DNA of 64,000 bases from Helicobacter japonicus (GTDB taxonomy: Bacteria; Campylobacterota; Campylobacteria; Campylobacterales; Helicobacteraceae), in assembly GCF_000762845.2 (NCBI RefSeq), contig NZ_JRMQ02000008.1, positions 19,479 to 83,478 of the forward strand, given 5' to 3'. Below are positions 10,283 through 19,424 of the stretch, one piece after another (position 1 is the stretch's first letter; every line of letters begins with the position of its first letter). A program made the position numbers and the translations under genes. The notes beneath the pieces are model-generated. The model was not told the origin of the DNA, made no database searches, and saw only the letters and a list, made by a program, of their open reading frames with translations.

Positions 10283-11653
10283 TTATTCTTCACCTTGGCT
10301 TTCTTTTTGGCTTGAGGCTGGTGCAGATGGGTGCGAATCTGGTGACATTTCTTTTTCAAGCTCTTTGATGTCTCGCAAAATTTCTTCTTGTTTTTCGATA
10401 TACATATCATAAATAGCTTGCATTACGCCATCAGAACTCTTTTCCATTGCAAGGATTTTAGAATCAATGAGACTTTTTGGACAGCTAAGTGTTGTGTCAG
10501 CAAAGGTTTGTGCCAATGATATTGCCTCTGTATGCACACCTGCGTGGTAGGCATCAAGTGCTTTGTAGCCTTGTGTATGAGCAAATGCATTTTTACCATC
10601 ACCTTCAAAATACCATTTACCCAAGCGGCAATTATGATGATCTACGCAATTGAAACTACTATTTAAGCCAAAGATGTATGAGTAGAGATTGTTTTTATAA
10701 ACTACGTGGTCAAGCTTTGCCAACACACAGAAGATTCTGTTGCTGAGATTAAATGTGCTATGTTTTGTGATAAGGCTACCGATTTTGAGATTGCTTACAA
10801 TAGAGTTAAGTTCCATTACGCCTTCACGCACATTACCTGTGGCGACATTTGTTTCTTCTGTGCTTGTTTGAATATCATTTGCTTCTTGTTGCATAGACTT
10901 AACAACTACGGCAATTTCTTTTGTTGCTTTTTGTGTTTTTTCTGCTAGTTTCCTCACTTCATCTGCAACAACAGCAAATCCTCGCCCGTGTTCTCCTGCT
11001 CTTGCTGCTTCAATAGCTGCATTAAGAGCAAGTAAGTTTGTTTGTTCTGCAATATCATCAATAAGTGAGATAACGCTTGTAATTTCATTGCTTCGTTGCA
11101 TAAGTGAATCTACTAAATCAGAGGCAATTTGCATTTTTTCATAGAGAACTTCGATTTCTTCTAGAGCTTTTGTGCTTTTATTCATCCCATCTTCTGCAGA
11201 TGTTGCCGCTTTTATGGAGTATTCCGCAACACCAGCAGATTCTGTAAGCACATTTTGTAATGATTCTTGAGTGCCAGTAATCCCTTCTCTCAAACTTTTT
11301 GTATAGACTTCAAAAAGATTTGTGCCTGTGCTATTATTGGTAAGGAGTTGAAGAGGTAGTATAGAATAATATACAGTGCCTTCTACTTCAGTATTTGTAA
11401 CGCTATACTCATCACGCTCACAATGTACACTTGTAGTTTGCTCATTGAGTTGTGGAAGGATACAATCAATTTTTTTGAGGCTTTCTGCAATGTTGTTTTT
11501 ATATACAATTTCGCCATTTTTTATTCCTATGATTGCTTCTGCTTGAGAAAAACCTACAAGCACTTTGTAGAGTTCAAGCTCTTTAGTAAGATGTTCAATG
11601 TGTGCATCTTTTTCCATTATTTGTTGTCGAAGTGCTTTGCTGGAACCAAACAT
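10283..11653 (-). CDS. tlpD: soluble chemoreceptor with CZB domain (TlpD orthologue)
   Basis: A cytoplasmic chemoreceptor that signals to CheA through CheW or CheV; in H. pylori TlpD mediates responses to oxidative stress and energy state. There are no membrane segments. The N-terminal [12 protein letters not shown] coiled start leads to a methyl-accepting signalling domain at about residues 150-285, with the nearly invariant hairpin tip at about 201-235. The C-terminal CZB domain has all four zinc ligands: His316, Cys342, His370 and His374. The frame is open further upstream to 11767, but the ATG at 11653 has an AAGGAG site and matches the TlpD start, so I chose it. This gives 456 residues. 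Confidence 0.92.
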   Translation of the reverse strand: MFGSSKALRQQIMEKDAHIEHLTKELELYKVLVGFSQAEAIIGIKNGEIVYKNNIAESLKKIDCILPQLNEQTTSVHCERDEYSVTNTEVEGTVYYSILPLQLLTNNSTGTNLFEVYTKSLREGITGTQESLQNVLTESAGVAEYSIKAATSAEDGMNKSTKALEEIEVLYEKMQIASDLVDSLMQRSNEITSVISLIDDIAEQTNLLALNAAIEAARAGEHGRGFAVVADEVRKLAEKTQKATKEIAVVVKSMQQEANDIQTSTEETNVATGNVREGVMELNSIVSNLKIGSLITKHSTFNLSNRIFCVLAKLDHVVYKNNLYSYIFGLNSSFNCVDHHNCRLGKWYFEGDGKNAFAHTQGYKALDAYHAGVHTEAISLAQTFADTTLSCPKSLIDSKILAMEKSSDGVMQAIYDMYIEKQEEILRDIKELEKEMSPDSHPSAPASSQKESQGEE

Positions 11654-11677
11654 TATCAAACTCCTTATTTTTTTGAG

Positions 11678-11683
11678 ATTATA
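11678..11683 (-). promoter_or_regulatory. predicted extended -10 promoter of tlpD
   Basis: The minus strand reads TGCTATAATCTC here, an extended -10 element. It predicts transcription starting near 11671, which leaves a leader of about 18 bases containing the AAGGAG site of tlpD. This supports the downstream start codon. Confidence 0.6.
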
Positions 11684-11862
11684 GCAGTATTGTGCCATTT
11701 TTGAGTAAAAATTTTTCAAATTTTTAAATATTGTGGAGCCTTTATAACAGAATTTTGTTAAGAGCAATGCGATATGTTAAAAAAATGCACATTTTAAAAG
11801 AGAGAAAATACTTTTATAATTATGATAAGGTTTCTTACTTGCATTTTTGGATAAATTGTTGC

Positions 11863-11868
11863 TATAAT
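11863..11868 (+). promoter_or_regulatory. predicted extended -10 promoter of fur
   Basis: TTGCTATAAT lies 57 bases before the fur start codon. AT-rich dyad-like sequence around it (for example TATAATTATGATAA at about 11815-11828 and AATAAGAATCATATT just downstream) could be Fur operators. Autoregulation is known for H. pylori fur, but these sites are only suggestive. Confidence 0.5.
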
Positions 11869-11925
11869 TAAAGAAAAATAAGAATCATATTGCATCACCT
11901 CACCAATCTTTAAAGGAGTAATATT

Positions 11926-12381
11926 ATGAATGCTAATCATCGCATAGAAACCTTAGATTCTATTTTTGAGCGTTTGCGCTCTTCTATTAAAAAAAATGGG
12001 CTTAAAAATTCTAAACAGCGCGAGGAAATTATTGCTGTGCTTTATAAAAGTGGCACACACTTAAGCCCAGAGGAAATTACAAATATCATCAAAACAACGG
12101 ATAAAAATGCGAGTATTTCATCAGTATATAGAATCTTAAGTTTTCTTGAAAAAGAGCATTTTATTACTGCACTTGAAGCAGACAAAAGTGGCAGACGCTA
12201 CGAGATTGCAGCAAAAGAGCATCACGATCATATCATTTGTCTTACTTGTGGTGATATTATAGAATTTGTTAATGGAGAAATTGAGCGTTTGCAGCTTGAG
12301 ATAGCAAAGCAATTTGGCGGACAGCTTATTAGCCACGATATGCGTCTTTTTGTGAAATGTTCTAAATGTCAAGGGCTTTAA
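11926..12381 (+). CDS. fur: ferric uptake regulator Fur
   Basis: Fur is a dimeric metal-dependent repressor of iron uptake and storage genes. The 151 residues contain an N-terminal winged-helix domain (recognition helix around SISSVYRILSFLE at about 63-75) with the longer N-terminal arm seen in H. pylori Fur. The C-terminal dimerisation domain carries the metal ligands: the His-rich HHDH at 99-102, the structural zinc pairs C105-x2-C108 and C145-x2-C148, and His137. The ATG follows AAAGGAG. The gene stands alone, with its own promoter, and prfB follows after 100 bases. Confidence 0.95.
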   Translation: MNANHRIETLDSIFERLRSSIKKNGLKNSKQREEIIAVLYKSGTHLSPEEITNIIKTTDKNASISSVYRILSFLEKEHFITALEADKSGRRYEIAAKEHHDHIICLTCGDIIEFVNGEIERLQLEIAKQFGGQLISHDMRLFVKCSKCQGL

Positions 12382-12481
12382 TCTTTCGAGAATCTTTATC
12401 AACTCAAAAAAACAATGTAGATTCTCCTGCAAATGTGTATGAGTAAGTCATCTTAAAGCAAGAGAAACAAAAAGGGAGAGT

Positions 12482-13588
12482 ATGGATTCTTATGAATATG
12501 GTGAATTGCTGAAAACTTTGCGAAGTAAATGTGAAAATATTGCAAAAATTCTCAATCCTGCAGATTTAGAAAAAGAATTACACGAAATAGAAGCCTTACA
12601 AAGTGATGAATCTTTTTGGAATGATGCGCATAGAGCTGCGGAAGTAGCAAAGCAAAAGCGTAAATGTGAGAGGATTCTAGGCACTTTCAATACAATGAAG
12701 CAAGAGCTTGATGATGCGCAAGAGCTTTATGAAATTGCTTTAAGCGAGGCGGATTCTACTACTTTGGAGCTCCTTTTTGAATCTGCTCCACTTTTGCAAA
12801 AGCATATTCAGGATACTGAGATTCAAGTTATGCTTAGTGATGAAAGTGATGGATTGAATGCAATCATCACGATTCAGCCCGGTGCAGGTGGGACAGAATC
12901 ACAGGATTGGGCAAGTATGCTCTATCGTATGTATTTGCGTTGGAGTGAGCGTAGGGGATTCAAAGTAGAATTGCTTGATTTGCAAGATGGTGAGGAAGCT
13001 GGTATTAAAGGTGTGGCTTTTATTATAAAGGGTGAAAATGCCTATGGTTACGCAAAATGTGAAAATGGTGTGCATAGACTAGTGAGAATCTCCCCTTTTG
13101 ACGCAAATGCTAAACGACATACAAGCTTTGTAAGTGTGCAAGTAAGCCCCGAGATTGATGATGATATACAAATTGACATTGAAGATAAAGATATCCGTAT
13201 TGATACTTATCGTGCAAGTGGTGCAGGCGGACAGCACGTAAATAAAACAGAATCTGCCATTAGAATCACACATTTTCCAACAGGCATAGTCGTGCAATGT
13301 CAAAACGATAGAAGTCAGCATAAAAATAAAGCCACTGCACTTAAAATGCTAAAGTCTAAACTCTATGAGCTAGAGAAGCAGAAAATGACAGAGGGAAGCA
13401 ATACCGATAAAAGCGAGATTGGCTGGGGACATCAGATTCGCTCCTATGTTTTAGCACCTTATCAGCAAGTTAAGGATTTAAGAAGTCAATATGCTACAAG
13501 TGATACAAATGGTGTGCTTGATGGCGATATTGATGGACTTATAGAATCTGTGCTTGTGCATAATAATACGCAAAATAAAGATGAATAG
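12482..13588 (+). CDS. prfB: peptide chain release factor 2
   Basis: RF2 recognises UGA and UAA stop codons and triggers peptide release. The recognition motif SPF lies at residues 204-206 and the peptidyl-hydrolase motif GGQ at 249-251. The reading frame is continuous from the first codon, so the programmed +1 frameshift that regulates many prfB genes is absent here. The 368-residue length is normal. The gene is convergent with pseF, with only 14 bases between them. Confidence 0.95.
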   Translation: MDSYEYGELLKTLRSKCENIAKILNPADLEKELHEIEALQSDESFWNDAHRAAEVAKQKRKCERILGTFNTMKQELDDAQELYEIALSEADSTTLELLFESAPLLQKHIQDTEIQVMLSDESDGLNAIITIQPGAGGTESQDWASMLYRMYLRWSERRGFKVELLDLQDGEEAGIKGVAFIIKGENAYGYAKCENGVHRLVRISPFDANAKRHTSFVSVQVSPEIDDDIQIDIEDKDIRIDTYRASGAGGQHVNKTESAIRITHFPTGIVVQCQNDRSQHKNKATALKMLKSKLYELEKQKMTEGSNTDKSEIGWGHQIRSYVLAPYQQVKDLRSQYATSDTNGVLDGDIDGLIESVLVHNNTQNKDE

Positions 13589-13602
13589 AATATATAAATG
13601 AT

Positions 13603-14292
13603 TTAAGTAGAAAAGAGTATTTTATACTTCATTTCTGCTAACTGCCAATCTTGTAATGTGTCAATATCTTGCGCTTCTAGTGAAGAGATAATCACCGCAC
13701 ACGAATGAGGTGCAAATATGGGGAGCTGCTCTCTCCACGCATTCACCTTACCCCAATAAAATTGTCCCGCATCGTGATAGATAGATTCTAAATCTTGTGA
13801 GCGTGTGAGATAATGTGTGGGAAAAAGCATTTCTATATCACCATTTTTGATATAAAAGCCTCTATGGGGGTTATAATCATAGGCAAGAGCACAGAAACTA
13901 AAGTATTTTGTAGAATCTGCAAGTAAAGACTGCAGGGCATTAGAGAGCGTTTGTGTGCGCAAAAGTGGTGCAGTGGGGTAAATCACACAGAGCAAATCAT
14001 CATCGTGTAGATTCAGCATATTTGCTGCGTGTGTCGCAACCGATGTTGTTGGCGTGAAATCATCGCTTAATTCTTTTGGGCGCATAAACGGCACATTTGC
14101 ACCATAATTACGCGCAATGACTGCAATCTCTTGTGAATCTGTGCTGACTACCACTTCATCAAAAAGTGTAGATTCTAAAGCAGTGGCAATAGGATAGGCG
14201 ATGATTGGCTTGCCACAAAAATGCTTGATATTTTTGTGGGGGATTCGTTTGCTCCCTCCACGAGCAGGGATAAGGGCAATTTTTTTCATCAC
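13603..14292 (-). CDS. pseF: pseudaminic acid cytidylyltransferase
   Basis: This enzyme activates pseudaminic acid with CTP to give CMP-pseudaminic acid, the donor for flagellin glycosylation in Helicobacter and Campylobacter. The N terminus IALIPARGGSKRIPHKN is the CMP-sialic-acid-synthase family signature, followed by YPTAPLLR and other family blocks. The 229 residues match stand-alone PseF; in H. pylori the same activity is the N-terminal part of a longer fused protein. The neighbour flgH is next to the H. pylori gene as well, which supports a flagellar role over sialic acid activation (neuA). Confidence 0.85.
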   Translation of the reverse strand: MMKKIALIPARGGSKRIPHKNIKHFCGKPIIAYPIATALESTLFDEVVVSTDSQEIAVIARNYGANVPFMRPKELSDDFTPTTSVATHAANMLNLHDDDLLCVIYPTAPLLRTQTLSNALQSLLADSTKYFSFCALAYDYNPHRGFYIKNGDIEMLFPTHYLTRSQDLESIYHDAGQFYWGKVNAWREQLPIFAPHSCAVIISSLEAQDIDTLQDWQLAEMKYKILFST

Positions 14293-14325
14293 CTTACCTT
14301 AAATTACGCCAAAGTATTTAGAATC

Positions 14326-15051
14326 TTAGAAAGGATACAAAGATTCTATGCCATCACTTATGGGCTTTTTGTGGTTGGTATCGCTGATTGGTCCAAGAGA
14401 AGTGTAGGCGATTTTAGCATTTGCAATATGTTTGCTTTGCACGACATTATCCTTATCAATGTCAAATGAGCGCACAACACCACTAAGTTCTAGAATCTGC
14501 TTTTCACCATCGACAAGCACTTCACGCCGCCCGTGGATAAAGTATGTATTGTTATCAAGCACTTTGATGATTCTAGCGGTGAGTGTGGCATTGAGTGCTT
14601 CACTTTTTGTTTGTGCTCCTCCACCTTGAAAGTTTGAGGTATTGTTTGCTTTAGTAAGATTATAGGCTGCTTGGTCGTTTAGCTCTTGCACAATTTGTTT
14701 ATGTTCTTCATCATTGCCTGTATATTCTATTGATGGAGGAGTTACATTTCCACCACTTGCACCATTATAGTTTTTGTTTGTTGTGAAATTTGCATTTGCA
14801 GATTCAGTAATAACTACAGTGATAAGGTCATCTGGTTTCATCGCGCGTCTATCGGAGAATAGCGGTCTGTCTCCACTGCCAAATAAACTTCCTGCACGAG
14901 GCAATTCGGGAATATCATTATCTGCAGATTCTCGTTCTTCTACCCATTCTGGTGCATTAAAATCAATATTTGCTTCAAAGCCAAAACTTTGATGAGACAA
15001 CACTATTAAGAGAATGAAAAATCCAAGAATATATATACCTTTCTCGCGCAT
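14326..15051 (-). CDS. flgH: flagellar L-ring protein FlgH
   Basis: FlgH forms the outer-membrane L ring around the flagellar rod. An N-terminal signal peptide of about 25 residues precedes the mature part. The family core is clear: GSLFGSGDRPLFSDRRA and KPDDLITVVITE near residues 55-85 and the conserved C-terminal KIAYTSLGPISD. The classical lipobox cysteine of enterobacterial FlgH is missing, and the H. pylori protein also lacks it. At 241 residues the length is normal. A sigma-54 promoter lies just upstream, and pseF follows 33 bases downstream. Confidence 0.93.
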   Translation of the reverse strand: MREKGIYILGFFILLIVLSHQSFGFEANIDFNAPEWVEERESADNDIPELPRAGSLFGSGDRPLFSDRRAMKPDDLITVVITESANANFTTNKNYNGASGGNVTPPSIEYTGNDEEHKQIVQELNDQAAYNLTKANNTSNFQGGGAQTKSEALNATLTARIIKVLDNNTYFIHGRREVLVDGEKQILELSGVVRSFDIDKDNVVQSKHIANAKIAYTSLGPISDTNHKKPISDGIESLYPF

Positions 15052-15084
15052 AAACTATCCTTTTGTAAAACTTTATTGTAAATT

Positions 15085-15101
15085 AAGCAAAGGGCATTCC
15101 A
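15085..15101 (-). promoter_or_regulatory. predicted sigma-54 (RpoN) promoter of flgH
   Basis: On the minus strand the bases read TGGAATGCCCTTTGCTT. The GG and GC pairs are separated by exactly ten bases, and both halves agree with the sigma-54 consensus TTGGAA-N5-TTGCTT. Transcription would start about 24 bases before the flgH start codon. In Campylobacterota hook and basal-body genes of the middle class depend on RpoN with FlgR, so the position makes sense. Confidence 0.75.
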
Positions 15102-15200
15102 TAGATTCTAAGTGTGTTCTTTTTGGCTTTGAAGTTTAGGAGTTTGCCAAAAAAACAGAATCTTTAACTATCATTTTACTTTAAGCACAGGGAGGTTGCG

Positions 15201-16181
15201 ATGAAGCAAAATATTGTGCGAGGCATTTTTGCAATGCTATTTTCTTCATTTTTGTTTGCGCTTATGAGTGCGGAAGCGAAGATTCTTACACAAGAGCTTC
15301 CTGCTATGGAAGTTGCATTTTTCCGCGCTTTTCTTATGGTTCTTTTATTGCTTCCTGTGGTTTTTAGTAAGCCACTTAAGAATCCCGCACATAAAAGCGG
15401 TGGTTGGTGGTTTATATTTTCTCGCGCAATGGCTGGGGGGTTAAGCTTTGTCGCACTTTTTTATAATATCTCTACAATCTCACTTGGCACAGCTACGGCA
15501 TTTACGCAAAGTATGCCTTTGTATATTGTGCTTTTATCTCTTATCTTTTTGAAAGAAAGATTTAGTTTTGGTGTGATTTTCTCTACTATTGTTGGATTTG
15601 TCGGTGTTTTACTCATTTGCGACCCAAGTATTGAGGGATTAGAGCTTATTAATATTGTCTTTGGGATTTTAAGTGGGCTTTTTATGGCAATAGCTTTTTT
15701 GAATCTGCGCGCTATAAAGGATTATTTTAATTCGTGGGTGGCTGTATTTTCCACAGGATTAGCAATGAGTGTTATTGCACTTATTGTAAGCACTTTTTCT
15801 ATTCCCCCCTTTAATGAATCTTGGGTTATGCCTCAATCGTGGCAGTGGCTACACATTGGATTGCTTGGACTTTTTGGCACTATAGGGCAGCATTTTCTCA
15901 CACACGCTTATATGCTTGCTCCTGCTGGTATAGTAGCACCCATTGATTATACGCGTTTAGTATTTAGTGTGATACTTGGTGTGATACTTGGCGATAGTTT
16001 GCCAAATTTTACTACAAGTAGTGGTATCGTGCTTATTATTATCTCTGGTATTGGTGTGGGGTTACCCATTCTCCTTGCTGATATTAAGACATACAAAATA
16101 TATTCAAGTTCTCTTAACACAAGAGAGGGTAAAATCCCTCGTAAAAAGCCCCCAAAGGAAAGAAATGAAAAATATATATGA
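15201..16181 (+). CDS. EamA/DMT-family membrane exporter
   Basis: A drug/metabolite transporter superfamily protein of 326 residues with about ten membrane segments arranged as two EamA repeats. The N-terminal repeat contains EVAFFRAFLM, and the second has HAYMLAPAGIVAPIDYTRL, typical of the RhaT/YdcZ-like group. The substrate cannot be read from sequence; amino acids or related metabolites are common in the family. An AGGGAGGT ribosome binding site precedes the ATG. The last 17 bases overlap the start of ilvA, so co-translation is likely and a link with amino-acid metabolism is possible. Confidence 0.85.
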   Translation: MKQNIVRGIFAMLFSSFLFALMSAEAKILTQELPAMEVAFFRAFLMVLLLLPVVFSKPLKNPAHKSGGWWFIFSRAMAGGLSFVALFYNISTISLGTATAFTQSMPLYIVLLSLIFLKERFSFGVIFSTIVGFVGVLLICDPSIEGLELINIVFGILSGLFMAIAFLNLRAIKDYFNSWVAVFSTGLAMSVIALIVSTFSIPPFNESWVMPQSWQWLHIGLLGLFGTIGQHFLTHAYMLAPAGIVAPIDYTRLVFSVILGVILGDSLPNFTTSSGIVLIIISGIGVGLPILLADIKTYKIYSSSLNTREGKIPRKKPPKERNEKYI

Positions 16182-17385
16182 AAAAGCCCTTCAAGCGCAA
16201 AAGCGACTAAAAAATGTAGTGATGTCCTCTGCACTAGGCTATGCACCCGTGCTTTCTAAAATTGCAGGGGCGGAGATTTATCTTAAAAAAGAGAATCTTC
16301 AGCTTACAGGGGCTTTTAAGATTCGTGGTGCATTTAATAAAATCGCCTCTTTGGTGGAGGGAGATTGCGCGCGCATACAAGGTGTGATAGCAGCAAGTGC
16401 TGGGAATCACGCTCAAGGTGTAGCCTATGCGGCAAAACACTTTGGCTTAAAGGCAGTGATTGTAATGCCTGAAGCCACACCTTTGTTAAAAGTGAGTGCG
16501 ACAAAGGATTTAGGGGCAGAAGTGGTTCTAAGTGGAGATAATTATGATGAGGCTTATGCTAAGGCATTAGAAATTGCACAGGCTGAGAATCTTGTCTTTA
16601 TCCACCCCTTTGCTGATGATGAGGTGATAGCTGGGCAAGGCAGTATTGCATTAGAGATGATTGAAGAGCGTAAAGATATAAGCGTTGTTGTCGTGCCTAT
16701 TGGCGGTGGTGGGCTTATTGGGGGTATAGGGAGCGTGTATAAGCAGTTATGCCCGAATGTGCGTGTTATTGGCGTGGTGGCAAGCGGTGCTGATGCGATG
16801 AAAAAGTCATTTGATCAAAATGAGATTGTAAAGACAGATTCTGTGCGCACTATTGCTGATGGGATTGCAGTGCGTGATGTGAATGAACATAATTTTGCAC
16901 TTTTAAAGCAATGTGTTGATGAAATTGTGAGTGTTGATGATGAAGAGATTGCAAATGCGATTTTATTTTTACTTGAAAAGCAAAAGCTTGTTGTTGAAGG
17001 TGCGGGAGCGGCAAGTGTGGCAAGTGTGCTTCATAAAAAATTTGTCATACAGCCAAACGATAAAATCGCTCTGCTTTTAAGTGGTGGAAATATTGATATT
17101 ACGATGTTAAGCGTTATTATTGAAAAAGGTTTGTTGAAATCAAATCGTAAGATGAAGCTAAAAGTTGTGCTTGTCGATAAACCCGGCAGTTTGCAGGGGC
17201 TCACTAATATTTTAAGCTCTGTGGGTGCAAATATCGTGCAAGTAGAGTATGATAGGACTTCTGTGATGCTTAAATATGGTGATGCGCTCATCACTCTTGC
17301 TCTTGAGACAAAAGGTGAGGAGCATAAAACTATTATACGCGAGAAGTTAAAAGCTCATAATTATACTTTTAGTGAGATTAATTAG
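16165..17385 (+). CDS. ilvA: threonine ammonia-lyase (threonine deaminase)
   Basis: A PLP enzyme that converts threonine to 2-oxobutyrate and ammonia, either for isoleucine synthesis or for amino-acid breakdown. The PLP lysine is Lys52 (TGAFKIRGA); the SAGNHAQG and GGGGLIGG loops that bind substrate and PLP phosphate are present. Residues about 330-400 form one ACT regulatory domain. The frame is open upstream to 15988, but the ATG at 16165 follows AAAGGAAAG and starts at the family position, giving 406 residues. This size fits the single-ACT form rather than long biosynthetic IlvA. It overlaps the exporter upstream. Confidence 0.92.
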   Translation: MKNIYEKALQAQKRLKNVVMSSALGYAPVLSKIAGAEIYLKKENLQLTGAFKIRGAFNKIASLVEGDCARIQGVIAASAGNHAQGVAYAAKHFGLKAVIVMPEATPLLKVSATKDLGAEVVLSGDNYDEAYAKALEIAQAENLVFIHPFADDEVIAGQGSIALEMIEERKDISVVVVPIGGGGLIGGIGSVYKQLCPNVRVIGVVASGADAMKKSFDQNEIVKTDSVRTIADGIAVRDVNEHNFALLKQCVDEIVSVDDEEIANAILFLLEKQKLVVEGAGAASVASVLHKKFVIQPNDKIALLLSGGNIDITMLSVIIEKGLLKSNRKMKLKVVLVDKPGSLQGLTNILSSVGANIVQVEYDRTSVMLKYGDALITLALETKGEEHKTIIREKLKAHNYTFSEIN

Positions 17386-17393
17386 GTGAGTGT

Positions 17394-18725
17394 ATGTTTA
17401 AACGTATATGGACTAGGTATAAGGATTCTAATTTTCGCACAAATGTGATATTTTGCCTGATTTTAGGCATTAATTTATGTTTTTTATTCCTTGCTTGTGG
17501 GGATATGAGTATTCATCATAAAGAAGCTGCAGGATTGTTTTATTCTGATGATTTGGCATTTGTGCTTGCAAGATATTCTATTGCGCTTTTCGGGCAGAAT
17601 GATTATGCTCTGCGTGCGCCTTTTATTTTGATACACGCGTGCAATATGTTTCTTTTCTATAAGATTTCTAGAATTTACCTTAAAAAACCACGAGATGCGT
17701 TAGTAGTGGTGATGATTTATGCCCTTTTACCAGGTATTATTTTTAGTGCGTTATTTGTAATAAAAAGTGGGCTTATTATTTGTGTAACGCTTTTGTGTTG
17801 TTATTTTCAACTTAAAAATCAAAAGATAATGCTTTATGCTGTGATGTTGGTGGCCGTATTTTTAGACGGGAGCTTTGCGATTTTGTTTTTTGCATTATTT
17901 TTCTTTGCGCTTAAGAACAAAAATGTGTTTGGTATGTCTCTTTCACTTTTATTTTTTGCACTAAATATGTATCTTTTTGGGTTAGATATTTCGGGTGTGC
18001 CGCGTAATCATTTTCTGTCAAATCTAGGTCAAATGATGTTTTTCTTTTCACCCCTTTTGCTTTTGTATTACTGCTATACGCTTGTAAATGCACTAAGAAA
18101 GCAAAACAATATACTTGTAAGCATTGGTGCGACTTCTATGTTTTTTGTTATTTTGCTTTCCATTCGCCAAAATGTGGATTTGGAGAGTTTGTTTCCTATG
18201 AGCGTGGTTGCACTTCCTGTGGCTATACGGCAATTTTTTTCGGATATGAGAATCCGTCTAAGCCCTTTTAGGACGAACTATGTGAGACGTTTTGCTGTCA
18301 TTTTCACACTTCTTTTAATACAAAGCTTTGTCTTATACTACAATAAGATTCTCTATCTTTTTGGTATAGAGCAACATTTTGCAAGCTCATATTATATCAG
18401 TAAGGATATTGCTAGAGAATTGCATCAAAGGGGTATTGAATCTGTGGGTGTGGGCAATGATAAACTTGCTTTAACTTTAAGATTTTATGGAATAGAGCAA
18501 GCAACAACGCCTTATCTACTTCCGATAAAAAATCTTAATGAGCATTATGAAAATGAGATTCCTATTGTATATTTAGGCAAAAAGGTTGCTTCTTTTGTGT
18601 TACTTCCCACCAAGCAAAGCTCCCCTATTACTACCACGCAAGCAAGACTAAAGCAAAAAAGTAAAGATTCTAAAAAACCGCGCGAATCTCCCATACCGCC
18701 TACACAAAATACTCATACACCATAG
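17394..18725 (+). CDS. multi-spanning membrane protein resembling GT39/ArnT-like glycosyltransferases
   Basis: A 443-residue membrane protein with roughly ten hydrophobic segments up to about residue 320 and a soluble C-terminal part ending in a Ser/Thr/Pro/Lys-rich tail. The first periplasmic loop has an acidic pair (YSDDLAFVLARYSIALFGQND) followed by LRAPF, the layout of lipid-linked sugar transferases such as ArnT and the PMT family, in which acidic residues of this loop are catalytic. I infer transfer of a sugar from a lipid carrier to a periplasmic or surface acceptor, but the match is by pattern only. It starts nine bases after ilvA and is followed 15 bases on by another exported-type protein. 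Confidence 0.5.
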   Translation: MFKRIWTRYKDSNFRTNVIFCLILGINLCFLFLACGDMSIHHKEAAGLFYSDDLAFVLARYSIALFGQNDYALRAPFILIHACNMFLFYKISRIYLKKPRDALVVVMIYALLPGIIFSALFVIKSGLIICVTLLCCYFQLKNQKIMLYAVMLVAVFLDGSFAILFFALFFFALKNKNVFGMSLSLLFFALNMYLFGLDISGVPRNHFLSNLGQMMFFFSPLLLLYYCYTLVNALRKQNNILVSIGATSMFFVILLSIRQNVDLESLFPMSVVALPVAIRQFFSDMRIRLSPFRTNYVRRFAVIFTLLLIQSFVLYYNKILYLFGIEQHFASSYYISKDIARELHQRGIESVGVGNDKLALTLRFYGIEQATTPYLLPIKNLNEHYENEIPIVYLGKKVASFVLLPTKQSSPITTTQARLKQKSKDSKKPRESPIPPTQNTHTP

Positions 18726-18740
18726 GCAAATTCTAAGCAT

Positions 18741-19424
18741 ATGAAAATTTTTGAGTATATCATCGCTATAAGCCTTTTACTTATTCTTTTTTTGCTCTCT
18801 CCTAAATATACTTCTAATCATTCTTTAGAAGTTGCACATAGTAGTCTTTTGGCACATCTTAAAATGCTTCAAATGACTGCTTTAAGTGATGATAGTGCAT
18901 TTTTACAGGGTGCAGATACACGCGATATGCTCCGTAACTATCCTTCACTCAATGCAAACGCTTTGCTTTCTCATCATCATAATGCGATGTGGCAAGTGCA
19001 ATTTCATCTTGGCAAGGTCTATACTACACATAGCTATAGTCTATATATTGATACACCACGATTTGCTTCAACTACACATTTTGATTCTCGCCCTATGGCT
19101 GGGGATATTATCCTTAAAAATATGGATAGAAAATGCCTAAGTGCATACAATAACACAAACACTGCACAGGAGTGCAAGAATAATGCTTTTATGTTTGTGC
19201 GTTTGGGAGAATATTTTGGTGTGGAGCATATTCTTATAGAATCTGATAGCTTTTGCAAAGAAAGACAAGGTGCGCGTGTTTATTTTGATAGATATGGCAC
19301 ACCTTATTGCGGAAATATACCTACACCATTGCGCTCGCCTTTTAAGGTTACACTTCTTAAGGGCACGTATATGAAAAGTGTGTGTATTTTACCGCAAAAT
19401 GGGCTTATTACCACGCAGTGTTAA
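18741..19424 (+). CDS. hypothetical membrane-anchored protein, pilin-like N terminus
   Basis: I do not recognise a family. Of 227 residues, the first 20 ([19 protein letters not shown]) form one hydrophobic helix with a glutamate at position 5, which resembles the N-terminal helix of type IV pilin or pseudopilin proteins but lacks a normal prepilin leader. The remainder is soluble with six cysteines, mostly in the C-terminal half, suggesting disulphides in the periplasm. It follows the membrane glycosyltransferase-like gene after 15 bases, and the last four bases overlap the convergent chemoreceptor gene. A role in a minor pilus-like assembly is a guess. Confidence 0.4.
   Translation: MKIFEYIIAISLLLILFLLSPKYTSNHSLEVAHSSLLAHLKMLQMTALSDDSAFLQGADTRDMLRNYPSLNANALLSHHHNAMWQVQFHLGKVYTTHSYSLYIDTPRFASTTHFDSRPMAGDIILKNMDRKCLSAYNNTNTAQECKNNAFMFVRLGEYFGVEHILIESDSFCKERQGARVYFDRYGTPYCGNIPTPLRSPFKVTLLKGTYMKSVCILPQNGLITTQC

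Noticed and set aside
11671..11700. A TGGCAC...TGCT pattern before tlpD that looks like a sigma-54 promoter on the minus strand
   Set aside because: The GG and GC pairs are separated by nine bases instead of ten, and a better extended -10 TATAAT overlaps.
11654..11767. N-terminal extension of tlpD
   Set aside because: The extension covers the predicted promoter and ribosome binding site and has no counterpart in TlpD.
12482..12600. Programmed frameshift in prfB
   Set aside because: The gene is one continuous frame; no in-frame TGA with a Shine-Dalgarno-like slip site is found near codon 25.
15431..15436. G6 in the EamA gene, and C6 at about 15805, as phase-variation tracts
   Set aside because: Runs of six are common by chance in coding DNA and slip rarely; both are in frame.
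15988..16164. Open frame upstream of ilvA that would add 59 residues
   Set aside because: It lies within the EamA exporter gene, the family start and a ribosome binding site fit the ATG at 16165, and the extra residues are not threonine-deaminase-like.
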